This document shows, piece by piece, positions 1 to 6,167 of a stretch of 8,439 bases of DNA. The notes under the pieces are model-generated. The model searched no databases and was not told the DNA's origin. It was given only the letters and a program-made list of their open reading frames with translations. Position numbers and translations under genes: made by a program. The DNA comes from Bacteroidales bacterium (GTDB lineage: Bacteria; Bacteroidota; Bacteroidia; Bacteroidales; WCHB1-69), in the NCBI GenBank assembly GCA_012838875.1, contig DUOL01000118.1, positions 1 to 8,439 on the forward strand. The letters are read 5' to 3'. Within the stretch, counting starts at the first letter, position 1, and each line of letters opens with the position of its first letter.

Positions 1-98
1 AACAGAGTAAAACAAAAAATAAAAGTCCTTCAGAAATACAAATGGCTCTTTTTTAGAGGTAGGTAGGTTTTAAAAAAAACAAAATTGAAAAATTATTC

Positions 99-115
99 TC
101 ATTGATTTTCAATGA
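99..115. repeat. Short perfect inverted repeat
   Basis: TCATTGA (99-105) and TCAATGA (109-115) are perfect reverse complements separated by TTT. No run of T follows, so it is not a standard intrinsic terminator. It lies about 160 bases upstream of the promoter-like element, which is far for a repressor operator. In such AT-rich DNA a chance origin is quite possible. Confidence 0.3.
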
Positions 116-276
116 CTTAGTAAATATTATAGATTATTTTTCATTTTAGTCGGTTAATAGTGATTTTTTAAAAATGATACCCAAAAAATAGAATAAATTT
201 TGACTGTTTAAGAGAGAAATGGTTTAATTTGAGGCGCGAAAACAAGAATGAACTCCAAAAATTGAGAAAAAAATAG

Positions 277-284
277 TACCTTTG
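277..284 (+). promoter_or_regulatory. Bacteroidota-type -7 element upstream of phnA/yjdM
   Basis: TACCTTTG fits the Bacteroidota sigma-ABfr -7 consensus TAnnTTTG exactly and ends 33 bases before the ATG at 318. No good TTTG -33 box is present 19-21 bases upstream. Transcription would start near 290, giving a leader of roughly 25-30 bases that is rich in A and lacks a Shine-Dalgarno sequence, as is common in this phylum. Confidence 0.5.
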
Positions 285-317
285 TTTTTAGTATTAATCA
301 ATTAAAAAATCAAGAGT

Positions 318-659
318 ATGAGCGAAGCAATCTTATGCCCCCATTGTAATTCAGAGTATACGTACGAAAATGGCAATCTTTACGCTTGTTCCCAATGTTT
401 TTTTGAGTGGGACCCCGCTAATGTTGAAATCATGGGTGAGGATAGCTTGGTCGTTTTAGATGCCAATGGGAATCCGTTGCAAGACGGGGATAGTGTCATC
501 GTAATTAAGGATTTGCCGGTAAAGGGTGCTCCCAAACCTATAAAAGCAGGAACAAAAGTCAAAAATATCAGATTGACAGACGGAGACCATAATATCAGTT
601 GTCGCATCGATGGGTTTGGCTCTATGGCTCTCAAATCCGAGTTTGTGAAAAAAGGATAG
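318..659 (+). CDS. yjdM: PhnA/YjdM family zinc-ribbon protein
   Basis: The 113-residue product matches the length and layout of E. coli YjdM (formerly PhnA). An N-terminal zinc ribbon has two CxxC knuckles (Cys7/Cys10 and Cys24/Cys27) that should bind one zinc ion. It is followed by the compact PhnA domain (about residues 42-113), with the family signatures DANGNPLQDGDSV, GTKVKNIRL, GDHNI and a C-terminal FVKKG. The protein should be cytoplasmic. Although named after the phosphonate operon, this small protein is not the phosphonoacetate hydrolase also called PhnA; its function is unknown, and no phosphonate genes are seen here. The gene appears monocistronic: it has its own -7 element upstream and a terminator-like hairpin right after its stop. 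Family assignment is very secure, function is not. Confidence 0.95.
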   Translation: MSEAILCPHCNSEYTYENGNLYACSQCFFEWDPANVEIMGEDSLVVLDANGNPLQDGDSVIVIKDLPVKGAPKPIKAGTKVKNIRLTDGDHNISCRIDGFGSMALKSEFVKKG

Positions 660-669
660 AAAATTTGTA

Positions 670-706
670 AAATAAGACGATTTTCAGTCAATCGGTTTAT
701 TTTTTT
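670..706 (+). terminator. Intrinsic terminator after yjdM
   Basis: A stem pairs ATAAGACGATT (672-682) with AATCGGTTTAT (690-700) around a 7-base loop (683-689). It has one A/G mismatch and one G-T wobble. A T run follows directly (701-706), and the upstream A residues can extend the stem into it. It starts about a dozen bases after the stop codon and lies just before the next promoter, so it probably separates yjdM from the SIMPL gene. Confidence 0.6.
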
Positions 707-709
707 CTT

Positions 710-717
710 TAACTTTG
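710..717 (+). promoter_or_regulatory. Bacteroidota-type -7 element upstream of the SIMPL gene
   Basis: TAACTTTG is an exact match to TAnnTTTG, ending 34 bases before the ATG at 752 and just after the T run of the preceding terminator. No clear -33 TTTG box is seen at the expected spacing. The predicted leader is A-rich with no Shine-Dalgarno sequence. Confidence 0.5.
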
Positions 718-751
718 TTGAATTATTTTTAACCTTCAAAAAGAACATATT

Positions 752-1504
752 ATGAAAAACAATTGTGATTTAAAATTGATTGTTGCATCTATTATTTTTG
801 TAATTGGTGCAGGCTTATTAGGTTTTTTTATTTATAAAGGATTGAAAACCTTTAGTGATAAAGATAGGGTGGTAACGGTTAAAGGATTAGCGGAGATGAA
901 CATGGAAGCCTATGCCGCAACGATAGATATCTATTTCTCCTTTTCAGGCGACGAGTTAAAAGAACTCATTGCCAAAGCGGATAACAAAAGAGAGGTGATT
1001 ATAGAATATCTTACCTCCATCGGATTTAAAACCGAAGCTATCGAAACCGCAAACTTATCCGTTTATGACAGAGAAGAATACTACACTACACAATGGAGAA
1101 ACGGGCAGGAAGTGAAAGTTAAAGTTGACCGTTATACTGTCGGACAGGGTTTAACTTTATCAGGTGTAGATGTGAAAAAATGTGAAGATTTGACGTCACA
1201 AATAAAATTGGATTTGATTAGCAAAGATCTTACTTCGGAAGTAACGAGCGATTATAAGTTCCCAGAGTTGAACACAATAAAACCGCAATTGATTGCAGAA
1301 AGCACCAAAAATGCACGGATTGCCGGCGAACAGTTTGCTAATGACTCTCAGGCTAAATTAGGTAAAATTAAAACAGCATCACAAGGGCAAATTACTCTTG
1401 CCGGAAGGTACTATTATTATGATGAAGAATCCTCCAGCGTTCCGGAAGAGCCTTACTTGCAAAAGGCGAGAGTGGTAAGTACCATAGTATTCTTTTTGGA
1501 ATAA
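752..1504 (+). CDS. Membrane-anchored SIMPL (YggE/DUF541) domain protein
   Basis: The 250-residue product begins with one hydrophobic segment (about residues 8-30) that reads as an uncleaved signal anchor. It continues into a SIMPL domain (about 38-250) placed outside the cytoplasmic membrane. The segment DRVVTVKGLAEMNMEA right after the membrane span is the characteristic start of the domain in Bacteroidota homologues. A tyrosine-rich stretch and the closing KARVVSTIVFFLE strand match the C-terminal end of the fold. The family includes E. coli YggE and Brucella BP26, which form ring-like oligomers; YggE has been linked to resistance to oxidative stress, but no biochemical role is settled. 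The gene has its own promoter-like element and is followed by two hairpins, so it is probably monocistronic. The ATG at 752 is the only start that retains the membrane anchor. Confidence 0.9.
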   Translation: MKNNCDLKLIVASIIFVIGAGLLGFFIYKGLKTFSDKDRVVTVKGLAEMNMEAYAATIDIYFSFSGDELKELIAKADNKREVIIEYLTSIGFKTEAIETANLSVYDREEYYTTQWRNGQEVKVKVDRYTVGQGLTLSGVDVKKCEDLTSQIKLDLISKDLTSEVTSDYKFPELNTIKPQLIAESTKNARIAGEQFANDSQAKLGKIKTASQGQITLAGRYYYYDEESSSVPEEPYLQKARVVSTIVFFLE

Positions 1505-1526
1505 TAAAAAAATATTCCAAAAAAAT

Positions 1527-1581
1527 AAAAAATAACGCATAAATATTTTTTTAAAAAAACGAAAAAAAAGCGTTATTTTTT
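1527..1581. terminator. Perfect 12-bp inverted repeat, possible bidirectional terminator
   Basis: AAAAAATAACGC (1527-1538) and GCGTTATTTTTT (1570-1581) are perfect complements around a 31-base loop that contains its own T7A7 palindrome (1546-1559). On either strand the stem ends in a T run, the arrangement of a bidirectional intrinsic terminator. The loop is long and the stem has only three G-C pairs, so termination strength is uncertain. Confidence 0.4.
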
Positions 1582-1584
1582 AGG

Positions 1585-1623
1585 GAGAGGTATTAGTTTT
1601 TAATCTTCTACCTCTCATTTTTT
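1585..1623 (+). terminator. Intrinsic terminator after the SIMPL gene
   Basis: GAGAGGTA (1585-1592) pairs perfectly with TACCTCTC (1609-1616) around a 16-base loop, and six T residues follow at 1618-1623. This is a conventional intrinsic terminator for transcription on the + strand. It ends transcription before the GC-rich repeat begins. Confidence 0.6.
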
Positions 1624-1650
1624 CGTTTAAACGCCTATGTACGAGCAAGT

Positions 1651-1822
1651 TGGCTGCGTGAGGGCGCAGGCGGAAAGCCCGCAAGGGCGGAAGCCGCTGG
1701 GGACGCGGCGGCAAAAAAGCGACTTTAGAAGCTCTTTTTGCCGCCTTGCGACCCCACGGCTTGTGCCCGCGGACTTGCAGCCGTAGACCAACCCGTGAGC
1801 GTTAGCGAACGGGGCACGCCCT
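1651..1822 (+). repeat. GC-rich palindromic dispersed element, copy 1
   Basis: This GC-rich block contrasts sharply with its AT-rich surroundings. Its core is a long imperfect hairpin pairing 1691-1720 with 1731-1762 around a 10-base loop. The inner 11 bp (GGCGGCAAAAA at 1707-1717 and its complement at 1735-1745) are perfect. A side hairpin GCCC-GCAA-GGGC (1677-1688) has a GNRA-type tetraloop, and another stem pairs CCCGT (1792-1796) with ACGGG (1809-1813). The right half (1731-1821) recurs in inverted orientation at 8345-8434. There is no open frame and no transposase nearby. I recall similar GC-rich elements from other Bacteroidota genomes but cannot name a family. The left boundary near 1651 is approximate. 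Confidence 0.75.
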
Positions 1823-1925
1823 AAAGAAAATTATGATTATTATTTTTATGGTATTGCGATTGGGAAAAATGATTTTCGTGAAAATTCTGTAATAAAAAAA
1901 TATCGCCTATTTGGTTTGTTTATGT

Positions 1926-1933
1926 TACTTTTG
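1926..1933 (+). promoter_or_regulatory. Bacteroidota-type -7 element upstream of the prenyltransferase gene
   Basis: TACTTTTG matches TAnnTTTG exactly and ends 17 bases before the ATG at 1951. A TTTG at 1910-1913 is too close to serve as a standard -33 box. If used, transcription would begin close to 1940, leaving a leader of only about ten bases. That argues for ATG 1951 rather than the GTG at 1945 as the start codon. Confidence 0.5.
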
Positions 1934-1950
1934 TAGCGAAATTTGTGTTT

Positions 1951-2946
1951 ATGAAAATTCTTCGTTCTATTCTTTTTTGGTTGAGAAATGCTCGTTGTGT
2001 GGCATTGCCTCAAAGTCTATTTCCTGCTTTAATAGCTTTGAAATTGGCGTATCCGCAAGCGGGCTTCTCTTGGCAATATGCGATTTTGGCTCTATTTGGC
2101 GTAGTTTTTGCGCATTTAAGTGCTAATCTTTTTGATGATTATTTTGATTTTAAACAGTCCGGCGGCTGCCATCGCGAGATTTTGGCTTCGTCGGGACTGA
2201 AAGTGCGAATTGCTAAATGCAATTATATAACATCAGGCGAAACTACGACTAAAAGACTTTTTCAGGTTGCTTCATCTTTTGCCGTAATGGCCTTGTTCAT
2301 TGGCTGTTACATCGGCTTTCATCGTGGCTTCCCCATTTTTTTAATAGCGATATTGGGTGGTTTTCTTCTCTTTTTTTATTCCGCTAAACCGCTAAAACTT
2401 TCGTATCGCGGATTAGGAGAGATTATTGTTACACTCCTTTTCGGTCCTCTTTTGATGAGCGGCGTCTATTATGCCGCCGTTGGCGATTTGCCTCTTCTCT
2501 TATGGTTTATTTCTTTCCCGATGGGGATTTTAGCAGGAAATGTCCTATATACTCACTCTATTTTGGATTTTGCCTCAGACGAAAAAGCCCTAAAAATTAC
2601 CTTAGCTCGTTGGCTTAAAACACCGACAAAAATGTTAATAGCGGCTTTTTTATTTATCTTTTCTCCTTATCTCATTATTCTAATCGGCGTTTTTTTTAAA
2701 ATTGTCAATATTTCCCTCCTTTTGGTCTTTTTCTCTCTACCTTTGGCGATTATGCTATTTTATCTTCTTTATCAATTTCTCTATTTTCCTGATAAAAAAT
2801 TTAAGCCGGTGTGGTGGATAAAGCCAATGGAGAGGTGGGAGAAAATTGAAGAGCTTGGTATTGATTGGTTTATGATTCGTTGGTATTTGGCGAGAAATAT
2901 GATGATATATTTCTCTTTACTCCTATTTTTATCTCTATTTTTCTAA
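1951..2946 (+). CDS. UbiA-superfamily prenyltransferase, MenA-like
   Basis: The 331-residue product is an integral membrane protein with about eight hydrophobic segments. Both Mg-diphosphate binding motifs of UbiA-type enzymes are present: NLFDDYFD (Asn59, Asp62, Asp63, Asp66) and a second acidic motif, LDFASDEKALKITLA (Asp206, Asp210). The segment YSAKPLKLSYRGLGE (143-157) and the following FGPL resemble MenA, which attaches a polyprenyl chain to 1,4-dihydroxy-2-naphthoate in menaquinone synthesis. The loop after the first motif is longer than in classical MenA (RIAKCNYITSGETT, 86-99). A charged, Trp-rich segment (about 281-312) before a last membrane span is also extra, so the substrate is inferred, not shown. 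No other menaquinone gene is visible. I chose ATG 1951 over GTG 1945 because of the promoter position. The stop is 75 bases before porZ with no clear terminator between, so read-through into porZ is possible. Confidence 0.85.
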   Translation: MKILRSILFWLRNARCVALPQSLFPALIALKLAYPQAGFSWQYAILALFGVVFAHLSANLFDDYFDFKQSGGCHREILASSGLKVRIAKCNYITSGETTTKRLFQVASSFAVMALFIGCYIGFHRGFPIFLIAILGGFLLFFYSAKPLKLSYRGLGEIIVTLLFGPLLMSGVYYAAVGDLPLLLWFISFPMGILAGNVLYTHSILDFASDEKALKITLARWLKTPTKMLIAAFLFIFSPYLIILIGVFFKIVNISLLLVFFSLPLAIMLFYLLYQFLYFPDKKFKPVWWIKPMERWEKIEELGIDWFMIRWYLARNMMIYFSLLLFLSLFF

Positions 2947-3021
2947 AAAATCAAGATTTAAAAGTTTAATTTATATTTTTCTACTAAAAAAAGCGTTTAT
3001 TTATAAATTGTCTTGCTAAGA

Positions 3022-5337
3022 ATGAAAAAAAAATACATTTTCTTTTTTATAATTTCATTTTCTCTTGTCAGATTGTCGGCGCAATTGCCTGTGGGGACTT
3101 TTCGTGAGCATCTTCCCTACGATAATTTTAAATCCGTAGCGGTTGCCCCGGATGCCGTTTATGCTGCCGGCGAAACAAGTATTCTCCGTTTCAATAAACA
3201 AGATAAATCTCTGTCTACTTGGTCTAAAATTGACGGCTTATCTGATGTTGGGATATCAAAACTCTATTATCTCAATGAAAAAAATACTCTCATTATAGCT
3301 TATCAAAATGCAAATCTTGATTTTGTAAAGGAGAATCAATTGTTAAATATGCCGGATATTAAAAATAAGCAAATTATTGGTTCCAAGACAATTAATAATT
3401 TTTTTGTTTATGATAATTACCTTTATTTGTCGTGTGGTTTCGGCGTTGTAGTTTTAAATACGGATAATTTTTTGGTCAAAGAGACCTGGTTTACGCGGAC
3501 TGCCAACAAAAATTACGAAGTGAAAGAGATGACAGCAAGTCGAAATAAGTTTTTCATTGCTACCGATGACGGTCTCTTTTTTACACCAACAAACAATCCC
3601 AATATTGCCGATTTTTCCACGTGGGAACCTTTAATAGAAGCAGGAAATGGTAATTATATTGCTCTGAAATATTTTAATGGAAATTTAATTGCTCAAAAAT
3701 ATGATAGTTCCTCAGGGACGGACTCGCTTTTTGTTTACAATCACAATGATTGGCGTTATATTGATGAAATAAATTATGAAGAACTTCGGGCTATTGATGT
3801 CAGGGGAGCAGAGATGTTAATTTGTGAGAAATATAGATTGAAAGTGTACGATACGCAATTTCAACTTATCTATACGGTAAACAGTTGGTACAACCGTTAT
3901 TATGAAAATGGTCAAGATGCCAAATTTGACGGTACGGACGATATTTGGATTGGAGATAGGGTAAACGGATTAGTAAAAATAAATAGAAGATTCAATAAAA
4001 AAGAATTCTATTTCTTAGACGGTCCTCATTCCTATTTAGCTCATCAAATAGATAGTAGAAATGGGAACCTTGCTGTTGTTCCCGGGTCTAATGTAAATTA
4101 TCAAAAGAGTTATACACAGGGGAATTTCAGTTATTTGTATAATAAGAAATGGGGAATTTGCCTTTTTTCAGCTTATGATAATCTCTTTGCTGTACAACTT
4201 TCCGATTTATGTTGCGTAGCAATCAATCCAAAGAATAGTCAAGAAGTGTTTGCCGGTTCTTGGGGGCAGGGGTTAGTGCAATATAACACAGACGCACCCC
4301 CGACACTTTACAATCCGGAAAATAGCTTGTTGCAATATAGTACGGTGCATGAGGGGTTGGTTTTTGTCGGAGACGTTACATTTGATAACAACGGACGATT
4401 GTGGATGACCAACTCTTTTTGTGCTAATCCGATTTGTATGCGACAAGCCGATAATAGATGGTTCTCTTTTAGCTTAAATCCCTATTTAGTCGGAAGTAAT
4501 GTTATAGATAAAATATTAGTAGATTCTCGAAATTACAAATGGGTAACCGCTCCTCAACTTAATAAATTGGTCGTTTTTTCTGAAAACGGCACTCCGTCTA
4601 ATCCGTCCGATGATAAAATCCGAAATGTTGACCTAAATACGTTGGCGAATGTCAAAACAAGCACGATTACCTGTTTAGCCGAAGATTTAGACGGGGAAAT
4701 ATGGATTGGTACCAATCAAGGCGTTAAAGTTATTTACAATCCACAAAATGCACTTTCCGAAACGGTTTTTGCAAAAAATATTATTATAGAAGTGAACAGC
4801 GGCGCTCAAAACTTGTTGGAATTTGAAAATATAACGGCTATAACGGTGGATGCGGCTAATAGAAAATGGATAGGCACCTCAAAGGCGGGGGCTTTCCTTA
4901 TCTCTGCCAACGGCACGGAAGAGTTGTTACACCTGAACGAGAAAAATAGTCCTCTCTTCTCGAACCAGATAAATGATATAATAATTGATAACACGAATGG
5001 GGAAATCTTTTTTGCTACCGACAAAGGTATTATTTCTTATAGAGGTACGGCTTCGGAAGCAAAGGAAGATTATAATGACGTTATGGTTTTTCCTAATCCT
5101 GTACGCGAAAATTATCAAGGAACTATCTCGGTCAGCGGGCTTATGTACCATTCATTTTGTAAAATTGTCGATGCCGCCGGCAATTTAGTTTGGCAAGGCT
5201 TCGCAGAAGGAGGACAACTTAACTGGAACGGGAAAGATTTTTACGGTAAAAAACCGGCAACGGGGGTCTATTACGTTTTTTCTTCCGATGAAACAGGAAA
5301 ACAGAGAAATGTAGCAAAGATTTTATTTATTAAGTAA
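3022..5337 (+). CDS. porZ: PorZ, T9SS attachment-complex beta-propeller protein
   Basis: The 771-residue product has a cleavable signal peptide (about 1-20, ending LSA before Gln21). Two beta-propeller regions follow, with two-component-regulator-type blades such as DDIWIGDRVNGL (near 305), GEIWIGTNQGV (near 560) and RKWIGTSKAG (near 615). A C-terminal sandwich (about 683-771) starts with VFPNPV and ends GVYYVFSSDETG...KILFIK, resembling a T9SS sorting domain. This order and length fit Porphyromonas gingivalis PorZ (about 776 residues). PorZ belongs to the surface PorU/PorV/PorQ/PorZ complex that cleaves sorting tails and joins cargo to anionic LPS; PorZ is thought to supply that LPS. In PorZ the tail-like domain is retained rather than removed. 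I chose ATG 3022 rather than the in-frame TTG at 3013 because the signal peptide begins there. No good TAnnTTTG element lies just upstream. recO follows after 6 bases. Confidence 0.88.
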   Translation: MKKKYIFFFIISFSLVRLSAQLPVGTFREHLPYDNFKSVAVAPDAVYAAGETSILRFNKQDKSLSTWSKIDGLSDVGISKLYYLNEKNTLIIAYQNANLDFVKENQLLNMPDIKNKQIIGSKTINNFFVYDNYLYLSCGFGVVVLNTDNFLVKETWFTRTANKNYEVKEMTASRNKFFIATDDGLFFTPTNNPNIADFSTWEPLIEAGNGNYIALKYFNGNLIAQKYDSSSGTDSLFVYNHNDWRYIDEINYEELRAIDVRGAEMLICEKYRLKVYDTQFQLIYTVNSWYNRYYENGQDAKFDGTDDIWIGDRVNGLVKINRRFNKKEFYFLDGPHSYLAHQIDSRNGNLAVVPGSNVNYQKSYTQGNFSYLYNKKWGICLFSAYDNLFAVQLSDLCCVAINPKNSQEVFAGSWGQGLVQYNTDAPPTLYNPENSLLQYSTVHEGLVFVGDVTFDNNGRLWMTNSFCANPICMRQADNRWFSFSLNPYLVGSNVIDKILVDSRNYKWVTAPQLNKLVVFSENGTPSNPSDDKIRNVDLNTLANVKTSTITCLAEDLDGEIWIGTNQGVKVIYNPQNALSETVFAKNIIIEVNSGAQNLLEFENITAITVDAANRKWIGTSKAGAFLISANGTEELLHLNEKNSPLFSNQINDIIIDNTNGEIFFATDKGIISYRGTASEAKEDYNDVMVFPNPVRENYQGTISVSGLMYHSFCKIVDAAGNLVWQGFAEGGQLNWNGKDFYGKKPATGVYYVFSSDETGKQRNVAKILFIK

Positions 5338-5343
5338 ACTCAC

Positions 5344-6069
5344 ATGCTAACAAAAACAAAAGGAATTGTCCTGCAAAGAACTAAATATGCAGATACCGGT
5401 TTAATAATTAAGATATTTACTAAAGAGCATGGAAATGTCTCCTTTTTTGTTAAAAATAGTTTTAGTAAAAAAAGTAAATTTTCAAATGCTCTGTTTGCTC
5501 CCCTTTCTCTCTTAGAACTCAATTTTGACTATCGAAGGAAATCTTCGTTACAATATTTCAAAGAGGTTACGACCTATTATCAATATTCGTCCATTCCTTT
5601 TAATCTTAGTAAAAATTTGATTTTTATTTTCTATACGGAGTTGATTAGTAAGCTGTTATATGAAACATCCGAAGACGAAGAACTTTTTACTTGTATAGAA
5701 AAACAATTAATAGAGTTAGATACGACAGAAGTTATTCGTCCCGACATTCATCTTATTTTTATGTATGAACTGTCTCGAAAATTAGGTTTTGAACCTATCA
5801 ATAATTATGACAAGGATAATTGTTATTTTTCAATTGTTAACGCACAATTTGCAAGAGATTTTATAAATAACGAAGATTTATTGTCCAAAGAGGCAAGTTA
5901 TTATTTACAACAAATTATAATTTTCTACCAAAATCAAGAGAATATTACATTTCCTTCCAAAAATGTTCGCAACGAATTATTACAAGGCTTAATAAAATAC
6001 TATCTAATTCATAATGAGCATATTAAGTCGATAGATTCAGTTGCAATTTTATCAAATATTTTTAAATAA
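5344..6069 (+). CDS. recO: DNA repair protein RecO
   Basis: The 241-residue product has the normal RecO length (E. coli RecO has 242). The N-terminal OB fold (about 1-80) begins with the typical TKGIVLQRTKYADTGLIIKIFT. A helical domain follows, with YTELISKLLYE (97-107) and the Bacteroidota-type ELSRKLGFEPINNY segment (142-155). RecO anneals SSB-coated single strands and, with RecR, loads RecA at gaps in the RecFOR pathway. Only two cysteines are present (117 and 160), so the four-cysteine zinc site found in some RecO proteins is absent, as in E. coli. The start lies 6 bases after the porZ stop with no room for a promoter, so the two genes are almost certainly cotranscribed. No recF or recR is visible in the window. 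Confidence 0.92.
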   Translation: MLTKTKGIVLQRTKYADTGLIIKIFTKEHGNVSFFVKNSFSKKSKFSNALFAPLSLLELNFDYRRKSSLQYFKEVTTYYQYSSIPFNLSKNLIFIFYTELISKLLYETSEDEELFTCIEKQLIELDTTEVIRPDIHLIFMYELSRKLGFEPINNYDKDNCYFSIVNAQFARDFINNEDLLSKEASYYLQQIIIFYQNQENITFPSKNVRNELLQGLIKYYLIHNEHIKSIDSVAILSNIFK

Positions 6070-6092
6070 ATAGCTACAATTTTTAGCTTTTT
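6068..6092 (+). terminator. Weak intrinsic terminator after recO
   Basis: AGCTA (6072-6076) pairs with TAGCT (6084-6088) around the 7-base loop CAATTTT, and T residues follow at 6089-6092. The hairpin begins immediately after the recO stop and partly overlaps it through flanking A-T pairs. The 5-bp core is short, so termination may be partial. Confidence 0.4.
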
Positions 6093-6103
6093 ATCGTCAA
6101 TTT

Positions 6104-6119
6104 TCATAAATTTTTATGA
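6104..6119. promoter_or_regulatory. Perfect inverted repeat next to the nuclease promoter
   Basis: TCATAAA (6104-6110) and TTTATGA (6113-6119) are perfect complements separated by two bases. The 16-bp site sits directly upstream of the putative -33 region of the nuclease gene promoter. That is a plausible position for a dimeric regulator, although AT-rich DNA gives such sites by chance. Confidence 0.3.
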
Positions 6120-6120
6120 T

Positions 6121-6153
6121 TTTCAAGCTTATTTTTAAAAAAGTGTATTTTTG
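6121..6153 (+). promoter_or_regulatory. Promoter of the secreted nuclease gene
   Basis: TATTTTTG at 6146-6153 matches TAnnTTTG, and an imperfect -33 box TTTC (6121-6124) lies 21 bases upstream, the expected spacing. The -7 element ends only 14 bases before the ATG at 6168, so the leader would be under about ten bases. This is the only one of the four promoters in the window with a near-match at both positions. Confidence 0.55.
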
Positions 6154-6167
6154 CAAAAAAAAATGCT

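Larger units (their letters stand above)
1..317. other. Gene-free AT-rich leader region
   Basis: No convincing coding frame is visible in these 317 bases; all frames are broken by frequent stops. The DNA is strongly AT-rich. It contains a perfect 7-bp inverted repeat with a 3-base centre (99-105 and 109-115) and, near its right end, the promoter-like element of the first gene. The end of an upstream gene may lie just left of the window, but nothing here shows it. Confidence 0.6.
1505..1950. other. Non-coding interval with hairpins, GC-rich element and promoter
   Basis: This 446-base gap contains no supportable gene. It is divided into three parts: an AT-rich section with two tandem hairpins (1527-1623), a sharply GC-rich palindromic element (about 1651-1822), and an AT-rich promoter region for the prenyltransferase gene (1823-1950). 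The base composition changes abruptly at both edges of the GC-rich block, which suggests an inserted repeat rather than a decayed gene. Confidence 0.7.

Noticed and set aside
46..58. Small hairpin CTCT-TTTTT-AGAG as terminator of an upstream gene
   Set aside because: The 4-bp stem is too short and no T run follows, so it gives no support for an upstream transcript end.
380..748. Open frame of 122 codons on the minus strand opposite yjdM
   Set aside because: It overlaps a securely identified gene almost entirely, includes the terminator region, and its product has no recognisable domain, so it is an antisense shadow.
1651..1822. CRISPR array or tRNA/rRNA fragment in the GC-rich block
   Set aside because: There are no regularly spaced direct repeats, no cloverleaf with TTC and anticodon arms, and no stretch I recognise as ribosomal RNA; the pattern is an imperfect palindrome repeated once elsewhere.
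1832..1891. 19-codon frame starting ATGATTATT between the repeat and the promoter
   Set aside because: It is short, hydrophobic by composition of AT-rich DNA, and has no promoter or conservation evidence.
1945..1950. GTG start two codons before ATG 1951 for the prenyltransferase
   Set aside because: The ATG gives a typical start, and the predicted transcript would begin only a few bases before the GTG.
1911..2126. 71-codon frame on the + strand overlapping the start of the prenyltransferase gene
   Set aside because: It starts inside the promoter and runs in another frame of the UbiA-type gene; its Cys/Phe-rich product has no coherent domain.
3002..3021. Promoter directly upstream of porZ (TATAAATTG)
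   Set aside because: It does not match TAnnTTTG without a deletion and has no -33 box; read-through from the prenyltransferase gene or a less canonical promoter is as likely.
4806..5188. Three short frames on both strands inside the 3' part of porZ
   Set aside because: All lie within the well-supported PorZ frame, and none gives a product with recognisable features.
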